This document shows positions 1 through 9,025 of a stretch of DNA of 64,000 bases, piece by piece. Each line of letters opens with the position of its first letter. Positions within the stretch are counted from its first letter, which is position 1. The notes under the pieces were generated by a model. It was not told where the DNA came from and ran no database searches. It worked only from the letters and a program-made list of their open reading frames with translations. A program made the position numbers and the translations under genes. The stretch comes from Pedobacter yulinensis (lineage in GTDB: Bacteria; Bacteroidota; Bacteroidia; Sphingobacteriales; Sphingobacteriaceae): the NCBI RefSeq assembly GCF_003029735.1, contig NZ_KZ686271.1, positions 62,001 to 126,000 on the forward strand. Direction: 5' to 3'.

Positions 1-286
1 GGTGCATGGCGGTTACGTAACCTTGCGCCAGGTAAAGATCATGGTCGTTCTGCGCAAAAACATGCGGTATCATCTTTTCATCGAAAAGAATTTCTATCGG
101 CGCCCGTGCCCCCGGAATGCGTACGCGCTTCTGCTTTTTAACGAAGGTGTTCTCTGCATTCTGCCAGAAACCAGAAAAAGGATTAAGAAACTTGAGTACC
201 GGCGGCAAATCGCCAATTTTGATATGAAATAAGAGGCCCAGAAGTACCGGAGCGACAATACACAATACAGCCTTTAACTTGTTCAT
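1..286 (-). CDS. Penicillin acylase family protein (N-terminal part, runs off the window)
   Basis: Reverse-strand reading frame starting at the ATG 286-284 and still open at base 1 (95 residues visible). Residues about 5-20 form a hydrophobic signal or anchor segment. The end of the visible part contains IPHVFAQNDHDLYLAQGYV, which closely matches the conserved N-terminal alpha-chain region of penicillin-amidase-type Ntn hydrolases (pattern: xPHIxA.N..D..FAQGY). These enzymes are exported, self-cleave at an internal Ser and hydrolyse amide bonds of acylated substrates; quorum-sensing lactone acylases belong to the same family. The catalytic Ser and the beta chain lie outside the window, so substrate and integrity cannot be judged. 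It is divergent from the TonB receptor at 488. Confidence 0.8.
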   Translation of the reverse strand, partial: MNKLKAVLCIVAPVLLGLLFHIKIGDLPPVLKFLNPFSGFWQNAENTFVKKQKRVRIPGARAPIEILFDEKMIPHVFAQNDHDLYLAQGYVTAMH

Positions 287-419
287 AAAAATGGGTTGAA
301 GGTTAAACTTCGAAAAAAAACTTTCGATTATCAAATTTAGCCGGCGCGATGTGAAGATATGACTTTAAAAGGGGACTTAACCCAGGCAGATACACTGAAT
401 AAGATGAATGCGAACATAA

Positions 420-450
420 TTTGTTTCTTTTGAAAATTCCCTTAAGTTTA
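420..450 (+). promoter_or_regulatory. Predicted Bacteroidota sigma-A promoter for the TonB receptor
   Basis: TTTG at 420-423, a 19-base spacer, then TAAGTTTA at 443-450. The consensus for the group is TTTG, 19-21 bases, TAnnTTTG; only the last base differs. Transcription would start near 457, leaving a leader of about 30 bases before the ATG at 488. Confidence 0.5.
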
Positions 451-487
451 TAGAAGAATCAACCAAATATTCAATAAAATCTAAATT

Positions 488-3427
488 ATGAGCAGAATCT
501 TTACACGACTGGCCATGGTCCTGCTGGCCCTGTGCACAGGCTTTTTTCAGCTTAGCGCCCAAACGGTTAACATTAGCGGTGCGGTAACAGACAAGGCCAC
601 GGGCGAGGCACTACCCGGGGTTAGCGTCACGGTGAGAGGCACAACAAGTGGTACCTCGACCGACAGCAACGGTAAATTCGCCTTCAGTACGACCGGCAAG
701 GGTCCGTTTACGTTGGTGGTATCCTACCTCGGCTATGCAACACAGCTGCGCGAGGTATCCGCAAGCAGCACAGGGCTGTCCTTCCAGCTTGAGACAACTG
801 CCAACACGCTTGGGCAGGATGTCGTTATTTCGGCTTCAAGAACACCCGAACGGATTCTTGAGTCGCCCGTCAGCATAGAGCGCATCGGCGTGGCTGCCAT
901 TCGCGACATACCGGCGCCTTCATTTTATGATGCGCTGAACAATATAAAAGGTGTAGAGATGAGTGCCCAGAGCCTGACCTTCAAGTCTGTTAATACCCGG
1001 GGTTTTAATTCGAATGGGAACACCCGTTTTAACCAGTTTGTAGACGGCATGGATAACCAGGCACCCGGCCTTAACTTCTCGGTCGGCAACATCGTTGGCA
1101 TGACCGAGCTGGACGTAGAGAATGTTGAATTGCTTCCCGGCGCGTCGTCGGCACTGTATGGGGCGGGTGGCATTAACGGTACCCTGCTCATGACTTCGAA
1201 AAATCCCTTTGACTATCAGGGTGCAAGTTTCCAGTTCAAAACCGGCATTAACCATGTGAACGACGGAAACGTCAGTGCTCAGCCCTTCAATCAGCTCGAC
1301 GTGCGCCTGGCCAAAGCATGGAACAACAAATTCGGCATCAAGACAGCGTTCTCATTTCTGCAGGCGCGAGACTGGTATGGAACGGACGGCCGGAACTTTG
1401 ACCGCACCGGCAGGCAGCTTAAAGCCGGCGATCGGGCTTCAGATCCCAATTACGATGGTGTGAACGTATATGGCGATGAGATTAACGCCAACCTTCAGGG
1501 TGTAAGCCGGCAGCTTGTAGCAGGCTTTGCCGCGCAGCAACCTGCCGCCTATGGCGCATTCAACAGTTTGCTTGCTGTTCCGGGACTAAATTACAGCGGC
1601 ATCATCAATGCCATCAACACAAATCCACAGTTTGCCGCCCTTCGGCCGGCGCTGCCACAACTGGCACCGGTTCTGGGCGTCATGTACAGCCTGAACCGCG
1701 GTACAACGCCCAGCCAGGCCATATCGCGTACCGGTTACAATGAAGCGGACCTGGTTGATTACAACACATCTTCGTTAAAAACTTCCACCGCCCTCCATTA
1801 TAAATTTACCAATACGATCCAGGCGATCGCACAGGCGAACTGGGGCACGGGAACGTCGGTTTATACCGGTACAGACCGGTATTCGCTGCGTAATTTTAGC
1901 ATCGGGCAGTACAAACTCGAGCTGCGCGGGGAAGACTTTTACCTGAAGGGCTACACCACCCAGGAGCGTTCTGGCGATGCGTATAACGCAACACTGCTCG
2001 GAACCTTTATCAATGAAGCCTGGAAACCAAGCAGCAACCCGACAAACCCTACTGCGGGCTGGTTTGCCCAATATACGCTGGCTTATTCCGGCGCGCGAGC
2101 CCAGGGGCTTAGTGAAGAGGCTTCTCATGCCGCCGCCAGGGGTGTTGCCGACCAGGGCAGGCTCGTGCCGGGTTCCCCGGCATTTAACCTGGCCAAAGAA
2201 GCCATTACAAAACGCACCATTGGTCCGGCCAACGGGGCGCGGTTCAATGATAAGACAAATCTTTACCACTATGAAGGCATGTACAACTTTACAAATGCAT
2301 TCAACAAAGCGGTCGAGTTCCAGGTCGGCGCTTCTTACCGATTGTACGACCTCAGATCTGACGGAACAATATTCGATGACCTGAACCGCAAACTGACCAT
2401 TAAAGAATACGGGGCTTTCGGGCAGCTGGGTAAGAAATTTTTCGAAGACAAACTGAAGCTCACCGTAGCCGGTCGGTTTGACAAAAGCCAGAATTTTGAA
2501 GGCCGTTTTACCCCGCGCATTACCGGCGTGTATACCGTGGCACCGAACAACAACATCCGCGCGTCTTATCAGACCGGTTTCAGGAATCCAACCACGCAGG
2601 ACCAATACATTGACCTTGCCGTTGCCGGCGGGTCGACCCGCCTTATCGGCGGCCTTCCTGAGTTTATTGAAAAATATAAACTTAACACCAACAGGGGCTA
2701 CCTTGCAGACGATTACCGGGCCTATGCAGCGACAGCTGCAACTTCTCCGACCGGGGTGGGCGACCTGAGCAAATTAAACGGAAAGGAGTTTACCTTTGAT
2801 TCTGAAGGCCTGCGGCCGGAACGCGTGGCATCTTTCGAACTGGGTTACAAAGGACTCCTGGACAAAAGCCTGCTGATTGATCTTTATGGCTACTACAATA
2901 CCTACCAGGACTTTATCGGCGCTGTCGAACTGTTTCAGAAAAACGTTACCGCAGCCGATCCGACCGGGCTGCAGTCGCCGATCAAGTACAATGTGCCTGT
3001 AAACATTGGCGGTGATGTAAACACGTATGGCGGCGCCCTTGGGCTGGATTACCTTGTCGGCAAATTCAGTTTCAACGGCAACACATCATACAACAAGATC
3101 GGGGATCTGCCGGCAGGGCTGCTGAATACATTCAATACGCCTGAATGGCGATTTAATGCCGGCATTGGCGCAAAGGAAATTGTTAAACACGTTGGTTTCA
3201 ACGTTCAATACCGCTGGCAGGACGAGTTTTACTGGAACTCGACATTTGGCAGCGGTATGGTGCCTGCTTTCTCTACTGTTGATGCGCAAATCAATTACCG
3301 AATTCCATCGGTCAATTCGGTACTGAAACTGGGCGGTTCAAACATTGCAAATAAATACTACACCACTTCGTTCGGGAATCCGGCCGTAGGTGCGATTTAT
3401 TACCTGGCGCTAACTTTTAATCCGTAA
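488..3427 (+). CDS. TonB-dependent outer membrane receptor with CarboxypepD_reg-like N-domain
   Basis: 979 residues. A signal peptide (about 1-24, ending in SAQ) is followed by a carboxypeptidase-regulatory-like beta-sandwich (about 27-110, GAVTDKATGEALPGVSV), a plug domain (about 115-235, with the NTRGF and LPGASSALYGAGGING stretches typical of the plug), and a long 22-strand-type barrel to the C-terminus, which ends in alternating aromatic residues (YYLALTFNP). The family imports bulky ligands such as siderophores, vitamins or oligosaccharides through the outer membrane using TonB energy. No SusD partner lies next to it, so it does not look like a classic SusCD polysaccharide locus. The ligand cannot be read from sequence. 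It stands alone between a promoter and a strong terminator. Confidence 0.92.
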   Translation: MSRIFTRLAMVLLALCTGFFQLSAQTVNISGAVTDKATGEALPGVSVTVRGTTSGTSTDSNGKFAFSTTGKGPFTLVVSYLGYATQLREVSASSTGLSFQLETTANTLGQDVVISASRTPERILESPVSIERIGVAAIRDIPAPSFYDALNNIKGVEMSAQSLTFKSVNTRGFNSNGNTRFNQFVDGMDNQAPGLNFSVGNIVGMTELDVENVELLPGASSALYGAGGINGTLLMTSKNPFDYQGASFQFKTGINHVNDGNVSAQPFNQLDVRLAKAWNNKFGIKTAFSFLQARDWYGTDGRNFDRTGRQLKAGDRASDPNYDGVNVYGDEINANLQGVSRQLVAGFAAQQPAAYGAFNSLLAVPGLNYSGIINAINTNPQFAALRPALPQLAPVLGVMYSLNRGTTPSQAISRTGYNEADLVDYNTSSLKTSTALHYKFTNTIQAIAQANWGTGTSVYTGTDRYSLRNFSIGQYKLELRGEDFYLKGYTTQERSGDAYNATLLGTFINEAWKPSSNPTNPTAGWFAQYTLAYSGARAQGLSEEASHAAARGVADQGRLVPGSPAFNLAKEAITKRTIGPANGARFNDKTNLYHYEGMYNFTNAFNKAVEFQVGASYRLYDLRSDGTIFDDLNRKLTIKEYGAFGQLGKKFFEDKLKLTVAGRFDKSQNFEGRFTPRITGVYTVAPNNNIRASYQTGFRNPTTQDQYIDLAVAGGSTRLIGGLPEFIEKYKLNTNRGYLADDYRAYAATAATSPTGVGDLSKLNGKEFTFDSEGLRPERVASFELGYKGLLDKSLLIDLYGYYNTYQDFIGAVELFQKNVTAADPTGLQSPIKYNVPVNIGGDVNTYGGALGLDYLVGKFSFNGNTSYNKIGDLPAGLLNTFNTPEWRFNAGIGAKEIVKHVGFNVQYRWQDEFYWNSTFGSGMVPAFSTVDAQINYRIPSVNSVLKLGGSNIANKYYTTSFGNPAVGAIYYLALTFNP

Positions 3428-3445
3428 AAACATAGCCCACGGCGA

Positions 3446-3467
3446 GGCCCCGAATGGGGCCTTTTTT
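3446..3467 (+). terminator. Rho-independent terminator after the TonB receptor
   Basis: Perfect 6-bp GC stem GGCCCC (3446-3451) / GGGGCC (3456-3461) with a GAAT loop, followed by six T. It begins 19 bases after the stop codon. Confidence 0.85.
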
Positions 3468-3627
3468 GTTTAACGAATGTTGTAAACAACCGGACAAAAG
3501 AATTATAAACCGGCATAAAACCTGCTTACATTGGAGTTGAGTAGCAGATTATCTATATTCGGTGCGGGAGAAGGACTGTCCATTTTCCGCTATGTGTTAT
3601 TTTTACACGAAGTACAGTTTTTTAAGA

Positions 3628-6108
3628 ATGAATAATATGGAAGAGCAGACCGGGAATGACCGCGAAATGAGCAGCGAAGCAACGCAGGAAAATTTAGCAG
3701 AAGAGATAGTTCAGCACCTGAATAACCCGGTAACAGATATTAAACCGATCGAGAAACAATACCTCGGTAACATCCGGTCGGTAAGGAAAGAGGGCAATCG
3801 TTTTTATTTTTCAGACGGTGATGCCAAAGTGGAGGTTCGTATAGTGAGCGATGAGATTATCCGTGTGCGCCTTGCGCCTCACGGTGTTTTTCTTGATGAT
3901 TTCTCTTATGCCGTGCCTGAAGTTGACCAAAAGGTAACGGTTTTCAGGATGTCAGAAGACCGGGAGCGTTACGCCATTGCCACCAATACCGTTACCTGTT
4001 TTGTAAGCAAAGAAAACTTTCATATTTCGTTTGCGGATAATGTAACCAGCCAGGTAATGAGCGAAGATGCTTCGCCGATGCACTGGGAAGAGAATGCCGA
4101 ATTTGGGGGCTATTATGTCTTCGCAACGAAAAAATGCAATGCTGAAGAAAATTTCTTCGGACTGGGTGATAAGTCTGGTAATTTTAACCTGCGTGGACGC
4201 CGTTTCCAGAACTGGAATACCGACGCATATTCTTACGGCTGGGATCGCGACCCACTGTACCGCACCGTTCCGTTTTATATAGGCATTCATGGTGCTGCAG
4301 CCTACGGCATCTTTTTCGACAATACCTTCCGCTCCTATTTTGACTTTGGGAAGGAAGACGAGAGCAAGACCAGCTTCTGGGCTGACGGCGGTGAGCTGCA
4401 ATACTATTATATACACGGCCCGCACATGATGGATGTGGTTAAGCGCTACCATAGCCTGACTGGTACGCACCAGCTGCCGCCCCGCTGGGCGCTCGGTTAC
4501 CACCAGTGCCGGTGGAGCTATTACCCGGAAACCAAAGTGCGAGACATTGCACGCAACTTTCGCGAACGCCGCATTCCATGCGATGCGATTTACCTCGACA
4601 TCGACTACATGGATGGCTACCGCTGTTTCACCTGGAACAAAAAGTATTTTCCTGATCCCAAAAAGATGATTAAGGAACTGAGCGACCAGGGATTTAAAAC
4701 TGTTGTCATGATCGATCCGGGCATTAAAGTAGACGACAATTACTGGGTCTTTAAGGAGGGCAAGGAAAAACGCTACTTTTGCCGCCGCAGCGACGATTAT
4801 TACATGGAAGGGCATGTTTGGCCGGGTCGCTGCCAGTTCCCTGATTTTACGAATCCAAAAGTGCGCACCTGGTTCGGCGGCCTGTACAAGGAGCTTGTTG
4901 AAATGGGCGTAGCCGGCTTCTGGAACGACATGAATGAACCCGCAGTTTTCGGTTCAGGGACTTTCCCGAATGATGTGAGGCATAATTACGAAGGATACCG
5001 TGGCTCGCACCGCAAGGCGCATAACGTTTACGGCATGCAGATGGTACGCTCAACTTACGATGGCCTGCGCAAACTGCAACGCAACAAAAGGCCGTTTACC
5101 ATTACTCGGGCCGGTTATTCTGGTGTACAGCGTTACGCCTGTGTATGGACCGGCGACAACGTGGCCAGCTGGGAGCACCTGAAAATCGGCAACATTCAGT
5201 GCCAGCGGCTTTCAGTATCGGGTATTCCGTTCGCAGGTACCGACATTGGCGGTTTCAGCGGGGAGCCAGATGGCGAACTGTTTACCCGGTGGATCCAGAT
5301 GGGGGTATTCTCTCCTTTCATGCGTGCACACTCGGCTGGTGATACCCGCGAGCGGGAGCCCTGGAGTTTCGGCGAGCCCTTCGAATCAATTAACCGCAAG
5401 TTCATTGAGCTGCGGTACCGCCTCATGCCATACCTGTATTCAGTGTTCTGGGAGCACCACCGTTATGGCTTCCCGATTTTGCGGCCGCTGGTCATGCTCG
5501 AGCAGGAAAACATCAGTAACCACTACAGGCAGGATGAGTTTACCTTCGGGGACAAGATACTGGTCTGTCCGGTACTGGAACAAGGTGCCACCGCACGGCA
5601 GGTTTACCTGCCGAAAGGGCAGTGGTACAACTTCTGGACAAACGAACTGTTGCAGGGCGGCGCCGAATACAACATCGAGGCCAGGCTAGAAGATATGCCG
5701 CTGTTTGCCCGTGCCGGCTCGGTCATTCCGGAATATCCGGTTATGCAGTATGTGGGCGAGAAAAATGTCGATGAGCTGTTGCTGAACGTTTATTATGCAG
5801 ATTATGAGGTAAATTCCTTCCTGTACGAGGACCATGGCGATACCTTTGCCTTCGAGCAGGATATTTACCTGGAAAAAAAATACAATGTACGGGGCGACGA
5901 CCGCAACCTGTATATTGAACAGGCGGTAGAAGGTCTGTATACATCCATGTACGAACTTTACGACCTGAGGGTCATCGGCCTTCCGTTTACCATTGGGAAA
6001 ATACTGGTCGATGACCGTGAAGTACCGGAATTCAGCATGGACGAAAAGAACTGCCTGCGTTTTAAAACAAACCGGAACTTTTCACGGTTACAGATCATTG
6101 CCTCCTAA
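3628..6108 (+). CDS. Glycoside hydrolase family 31 alpha-glucosidase
   Basis: 826 residues, close to the usual 750-850 for bacterial GH31. It removes terminal alpha-linked glucose (or xylose) with retention. An N-terminal galactose-mutarotase-like sandwich precedes a TIM barrel with the nucleophile in GFWNDMNEP (Asp about 434) and the acid/base Asp in GDNVASW (about 510), then FAGTDIGGF and C-terminal beta domains. There is no signal peptide, so it is predicted cytoplasmic. The frame is open back to 3562, but the ATG at 3628 (or 3637, MEEQ) is preferred: the upstream part is unlike the family, and a TATATTCG box at 3554-3561 would put the transcript start inside it. It lies 22 bases before glgB, probably in the same operon, suggesting turnover of internal alpha-glucan or maltodextrin. 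Confidence 0.92.
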   Translation: MNNMEEQTGNDREMSSEATQENLAEEIVQHLNNPVTDIKPIEKQYLGNIRSVRKEGNRFYFSDGDAKVEVRIVSDEIIRVRLAPHGVFLDDFSYAVPEVDQKVTVFRMSEDRERYAIATNTVTCFVSKENFHISFADNVTSQVMSEDASPMHWEENAEFGGYYVFATKKCNAEENFFGLGDKSGNFNLRGRRFQNWNTDAYSYGWDRDPLYRTVPFYIGIHGAAAYGIFFDNTFRSYFDFGKEDESKTSFWADGGELQYYYIHGPHMMDVVKRYHSLTGTHQLPPRWALGYHQCRWSYYPETKVRDIARNFRERRIPCDAIYLDIDYMDGYRCFTWNKKYFPDPKKMIKELSDQGFKTVVMIDPGIKVDDNYWVFKEGKEKRYFCRRSDDYYMEGHVWPGRCQFPDFTNPKVRTWFGGLYKELVEMGVAGFWNDMNEPAVFGSGTFPNDVRHNYEGYRGSHRKAHNVYGMQMVRSTYDGLRKLQRNKRPFTITRAGYSGVQRYACVWTGDNVASWEHLKIGNIQCQRLSVSGIPFAGTDIGGFSGEPDGELFTRWIQMGVFSPFMRAHSAGDTREREPWSFGEPFESINRKFIELRYRLMPYLYSVFWEHHRYGFPILRPLVMLEQENISNHYRQDEFTFGDKILVCPVLEQGATARQVYLPKGQWYNFWTNELLQGGAEYNIEARLEDMPLFARAGSVIPEYPVMQYVGEKNVDELLLNVYYADYEVNSFLYEDHGDTFAFEQDIYLEKKYNVRGDDRNLYIEQAVEGLYTSMYELYDLRVIGLPFTIGKILVDDREVPEFSMDEKNCLRFKTNRNFSRLQIIAS

Positions 6109-6130
6109 ACTGAATACTTAAGAAAACAGC

Positions 6131-8086
6131 ATGCCTGCAAAAAAAGCAATCCCGGCTAAGGCCGGTCCTGACGAACAAACCGGTCCGGTTTGGGCACACA
6201 GCCTTTTGACCGATTATGACATCTTTTTGTTCGTAGGCGGGCAGCATTTCAGGATGTATGAGAAAATGGGTTCGCACCCGCTGGTACTGAATGGTGTAAG
6301 CGGTACTCATTTTGCCGTTTGGGCCCCCAATGCCCGCGAAGTGCATGTTATGGGCGATTTTAATGCATGGAGCCGTTCCGGGCATCCGCTCAGCAGGCGG
6401 GCAGACACCTCAGGAATCTGGGAGGGGTTTATTCCCGGCGCCGGCAAAGGCGACCTGTATAAATACTTTATACTCGGGTACCATGGTCAGGAGATCGAGA
6501 AAGGGGATCCTTATGCCCGCCGATGGGAAACGCCGCCTCGCACAGCCTCGATGATTTGGGATACGGCATATGCCTGGAGCGACAAGAAATGGATCAGCAA
6601 ACGGGCCAAAACCAGCCTGCTGCATGACCCCATGTCAGTTTACGAAGTGCACCTGGGTTCATGGCGGCGCGACCCTGCCGAGCCAAAGCGTATTCTGACC
6701 TGCCGTGAAACGGCAGCCGCGCTGATTCCTTACCTGCTTGAAATGAATTTTACGCATGTCGAACTGATGCCGGTCATGGAGTTTCCCTATATCCCTTCAT
6801 GGGGTTACCAGATTACAGGGTATTTTGGCGCCAGTTCCCGTTACGGCACACCGCAAGATCTTATGTACCTGATCGACGAGCTGCACAAGAACAACATTGG
6901 TGTAATTCTGGACTGGGTGCCATCGCACTTTCCGGGCGATGCCCATGGCTTGTACGAGTTTGACGGGACGCATTTGTACGAGCATGCAGATATGCGCAAG
7001 GGCTTTCACCCCGACTGGAAAAGCTATATTTTCAATTATGATAAAAACGAGGTCCGCTCGTTCCTGATCAGCAATGCCCTGTTCTGGCTGGAACAATACC
7101 ATGCCGACGGCCTGCGCGTAGATGCCGTTGCATCCATGCTTTACTACGACTTTTCAAGAACGGCCGATGAAGCCGCCTTTAATGATCATGGTGGCCGCGA
7201 AAACCTTGGTGCCATCCAGTTCCTGAAAGACCTGAACATCGCGGTATACGGAAACTTTAAAGGCGTGCATACCATTGCTGAAGAAAGCAGTACTTACCCG
7301 GGTGTAACCCACCCGGTGCACAGCGGCGGTCTCGGTTTTGGTATGAAATGGATGATGGGCTGGATGAACGATACGCTTGCGTATTTCAAGCTCGACCCGT
7401 TGGCCCGGAAACACCACCACCATAAACTGACCTTTAGCATTACCTACGCTTTTACAGAAAATTTCATGCTGCCGTTTTCGCACGATGAGGTGGTGCACGG
7501 CAAGTCGCCTATGGTGTATAAAATGCCGGGTGATGAGTGGCAGAAATTTGCCAATCTACGTACCCTTTACGGATACTTGTTCACCCATCCGGGAACAAAA
7601 CTGTTATTTATGGGTGATGAGTTTGGTCAAACAAAGGAATGGCGATTTCGTGAATCTCTTGACTGGCACCTGCTCGAGTTTCCTGCGCACAGGGGGATGC
7701 AGGAGACGGTCAGAAAGCTCAACGAGCTGTACCGAAAGGAGTCTGCGCTGCACCACTTCAACTTTAGTTACGAAGGCTTCGAGTGGATCGATGCCGACAA
7801 TGCCAATGAGTCGGTTTACGTGTACAAACGCAAGGGCAAGAAAGAATCAGATACCCTTGTTATAGCGCTGAACCTTACGCCTGTGGTCAGGCAAGGCTAC
7901 AGGATACCGGTACATGCGGGCGGCAGGTGGGCCGAACTGTTCAACTCTGACGACACGATATATTATGGCAGCGGTTACGTCAATCCGCAGGGTGTCGTGG
8001 CCGCCGGTACTGCCGAGACAGGCTTTTCCATTCAAACGGATCTTCCGGCCCTGAGTGTGGTCATTTTCAAACGCAGAGCACGGTGA
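6131..8086 (+). CDS. glgB: 1,4-alpha-glucan branching enzyme
   Basis: 651 residues. It transfers alpha-1,4-glucan segments to make alpha-1,6 branches in glycogen. A CBM48-type N-domain (about 45-150, FAVWAPNAREVHVMGDFNAW) leads into a GH13 barrel with YEVHLGSW, the nucleophile in GLRVDAVAS (Asp about 331), the acid in AEESS (Glu about 384) and the transition-state Asp in SHDEVVHG (about 452), then an all-beta C-domain. The long N1 domain of the E. coli enzyme is absent, which explains the shorter length. It follows the GH31 gene after 22 bases. No glgA, glgC or glgP is present in this window, so synthesis genes must lie elsewhere. Confidence 0.95.
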   Translation: MPAKKAIPAKAGPDEQTGPVWAHSLLTDYDIFLFVGGQHFRMYEKMGSHPLVLNGVSGTHFAVWAPNAREVHVMGDFNAWSRSGHPLSRRADTSGIWEGFIPGAGKGDLYKYFILGYHGQEIEKGDPYARRWETPPRTASMIWDTAYAWSDKKWISKRAKTSLLHDPMSVYEVHLGSWRRDPAEPKRILTCRETAAALIPYLLEMNFTHVELMPVMEFPYIPSWGYQITGYFGASSRYGTPQDLMYLIDELHKNNIGVILDWVPSHFPGDAHGLYEFDGTHLYEHADMRKGFHPDWKSYIFNYDKNEVRSFLISNALFWLEQYHADGLRVDAVASMLYYDFSRTADEAAFNDHGGRENLGAIQFLKDLNIAVYGNFKGVHTIAEESSTYPGVTHPVHSGGLGFGMKWMMGWMNDTLAYFKLDPLARKHHHHKLTFSITYAFTENFMLPFSHDEVVHGKSPMVYKMPGDEWQKFANLRTLYGYLFTHPGTKLLFMGDEFGQTKEWRFRESLDWHLLEFPAHRGMQETVRKLNELYRKESALHHFNFSYEGFEWIDADNANESVYVYKRKGKKESDTLVIALNLTPVVRQGYRIPVHAGGRWAELFNSDDTIYYGSGYVNPQGVVAAGTAETGFSIQTDLPALSVVIFKRRAR

Positions 8087-8245
8087 TCTGCTGAACCGCG
8101 ACTGCCGGTTAGCGGGAAACGAGCCGCAAGTTTTGCGGGCACAGCGCGACCAGAACCGATCTGGCGCGGCGACGAGTGGCCCGCGCCTGCACGACCGTTA
8201 AAACAATCAACTCACCGGCCTGTTGTTCATGTAAACGGCAGAACT
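8087..8245. other. GC-rich, highly structured intergenic element between glgB and ku
   Basis: 159 bases without an ORF. It holds a perfect hairpin CCGCAA (8124-8129) / TTGCGG (8133-8138), a long-range pair GCGGGC (8135-8140) / GCCCGC (8179-8184), and nested inside it the hairpin CGCG-A-CCAGA (8045 offset 8145-8154) / TCTGGCGCG (8160-8168) with one bulged A. No T-run follows, so it is not a simple terminator. It could be a REP-like repeat or a structured leader of ku. Confidence 0.4.
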
Positions 8246-9013
8246 ATGAGATCGATCTGGAAAGGGGCTATCGGCTTCGGCCTTGTTAACATTCCCATTA
8301 AATTATACTCAGGCGTGCAGAACAGCAACCTGGATCTGACCATGCTGGATGAAAAAGATCACGAGAAGATCAGGTACCAGCGGGTCAACGAGAAAAGCCA
8401 TAAAGAGGTTGGGTACGATCAGATTGTGCGCGGCTATAAGCTTAACGACAAGTGGGTCGTTCTGGACGAACATGACTTTGAAGAGGCGGCACCTGAAAAG
8501 ACCCGCGTTATCGAACTGGAAAATTTTGTAGAGCTCTCGGCCATCAATCCCATTTTTTACGAAACCAGTTATTATGCCGAGCCCGAGGCCCAGGGAAAAA
8601 AGGCCTACGCCCTGCTTCTGCAATCGCTTGTCAAATCAAAAAAGGCGGGAGTTGCGCGTTTCGTTTTCCGTAAAACTGAGAACCTTTGCGTCATTCACCC
8701 GCTTGATGGGGTAATCGTCATCACTAAAATCCGTTTCCAGGAAGAAGTGCGTGATACCGCTGAAGTGAAGGTCCCAGAGGTTAAGATCAGCAAAAAGGAA
8801 CTGGACATGGGTATGGCGCTGATCAAACAGTATACCGATAAGTTTGATATCTCCGAATTCAAGGATGAATACAGCCGTGAGCTGATGAAAATTATTCGTG
8901 CAAAAGCCAAAGGCAAACGTGCCACCGTTAAAAAGATGAAACCGAAAAAAGAGGTGAGCGACGATCTTTACGATCAACTCATGCAGAGCCTGGGTTCGAA
9001 AAAACAGGCTTAA
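8246..9013 (+). CDS. ku: Ku family DNA end-binding protein (bacterial NHEJ)
   Basis: 255 residues, the usual size for bacterial Ku. It forms a homodimeric ring that loads onto double-strand DNA ends and recruits LigD. The N-terminus MRSIWKGAIGFGLVNIPIKLYS is the family hallmark, and the central beta-barrel and the SRELMKIIRAKAKGK region are intact. The C-terminal tail (about 222-255) is short and Lys-rich (KKMKPKKE), as in other bacterial Ku proteins where it helps DNA threading. It lies 12 bases upstream of ligD and is almost certainly co-transcribed with it. The structured 159-base region in front may carry its regulation; no clear Bacteroidota promoter was seen there. Confidence 0.96.
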   Translation: MRSIWKGAIGFGLVNIPIKLYSGVQNSNLDLTMLDEKDHEKIRYQRVNEKSHKEVGYDQIVRGYKLNDKWVVLDEHDFEEAAPEKTRVIELENFVELSAINPIFYETSYYAEPEAQGKKAYALLLQSLVKSKKAGVARFVFRKTENLCVIHPLDGVIVITKIRFQEEVRDTAEVKVPEVKISKKELDMGMALIKQYTDKFDISEFKDEYSRELMKIIRAKAKGKRATVKKMKPKKEVSDDLYDQLMQSLGSKKQA

Positions 9014-9025
9014 TATAATCGTAAT

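Noticed and set aside
2..232. 76-residue frame on the plus strand at the left edge
   Set aside because: The opposite strand encodes a clear penicillin-acylase N-terminus over the same bases.
1775..2605. Open frame of 276 residues on the minus strand inside the TonB receptor gene
   Set aside because: Fully contained in a well-supported gene on the other strand, with Arg/Cys-rich composition typical of antisense shadows.
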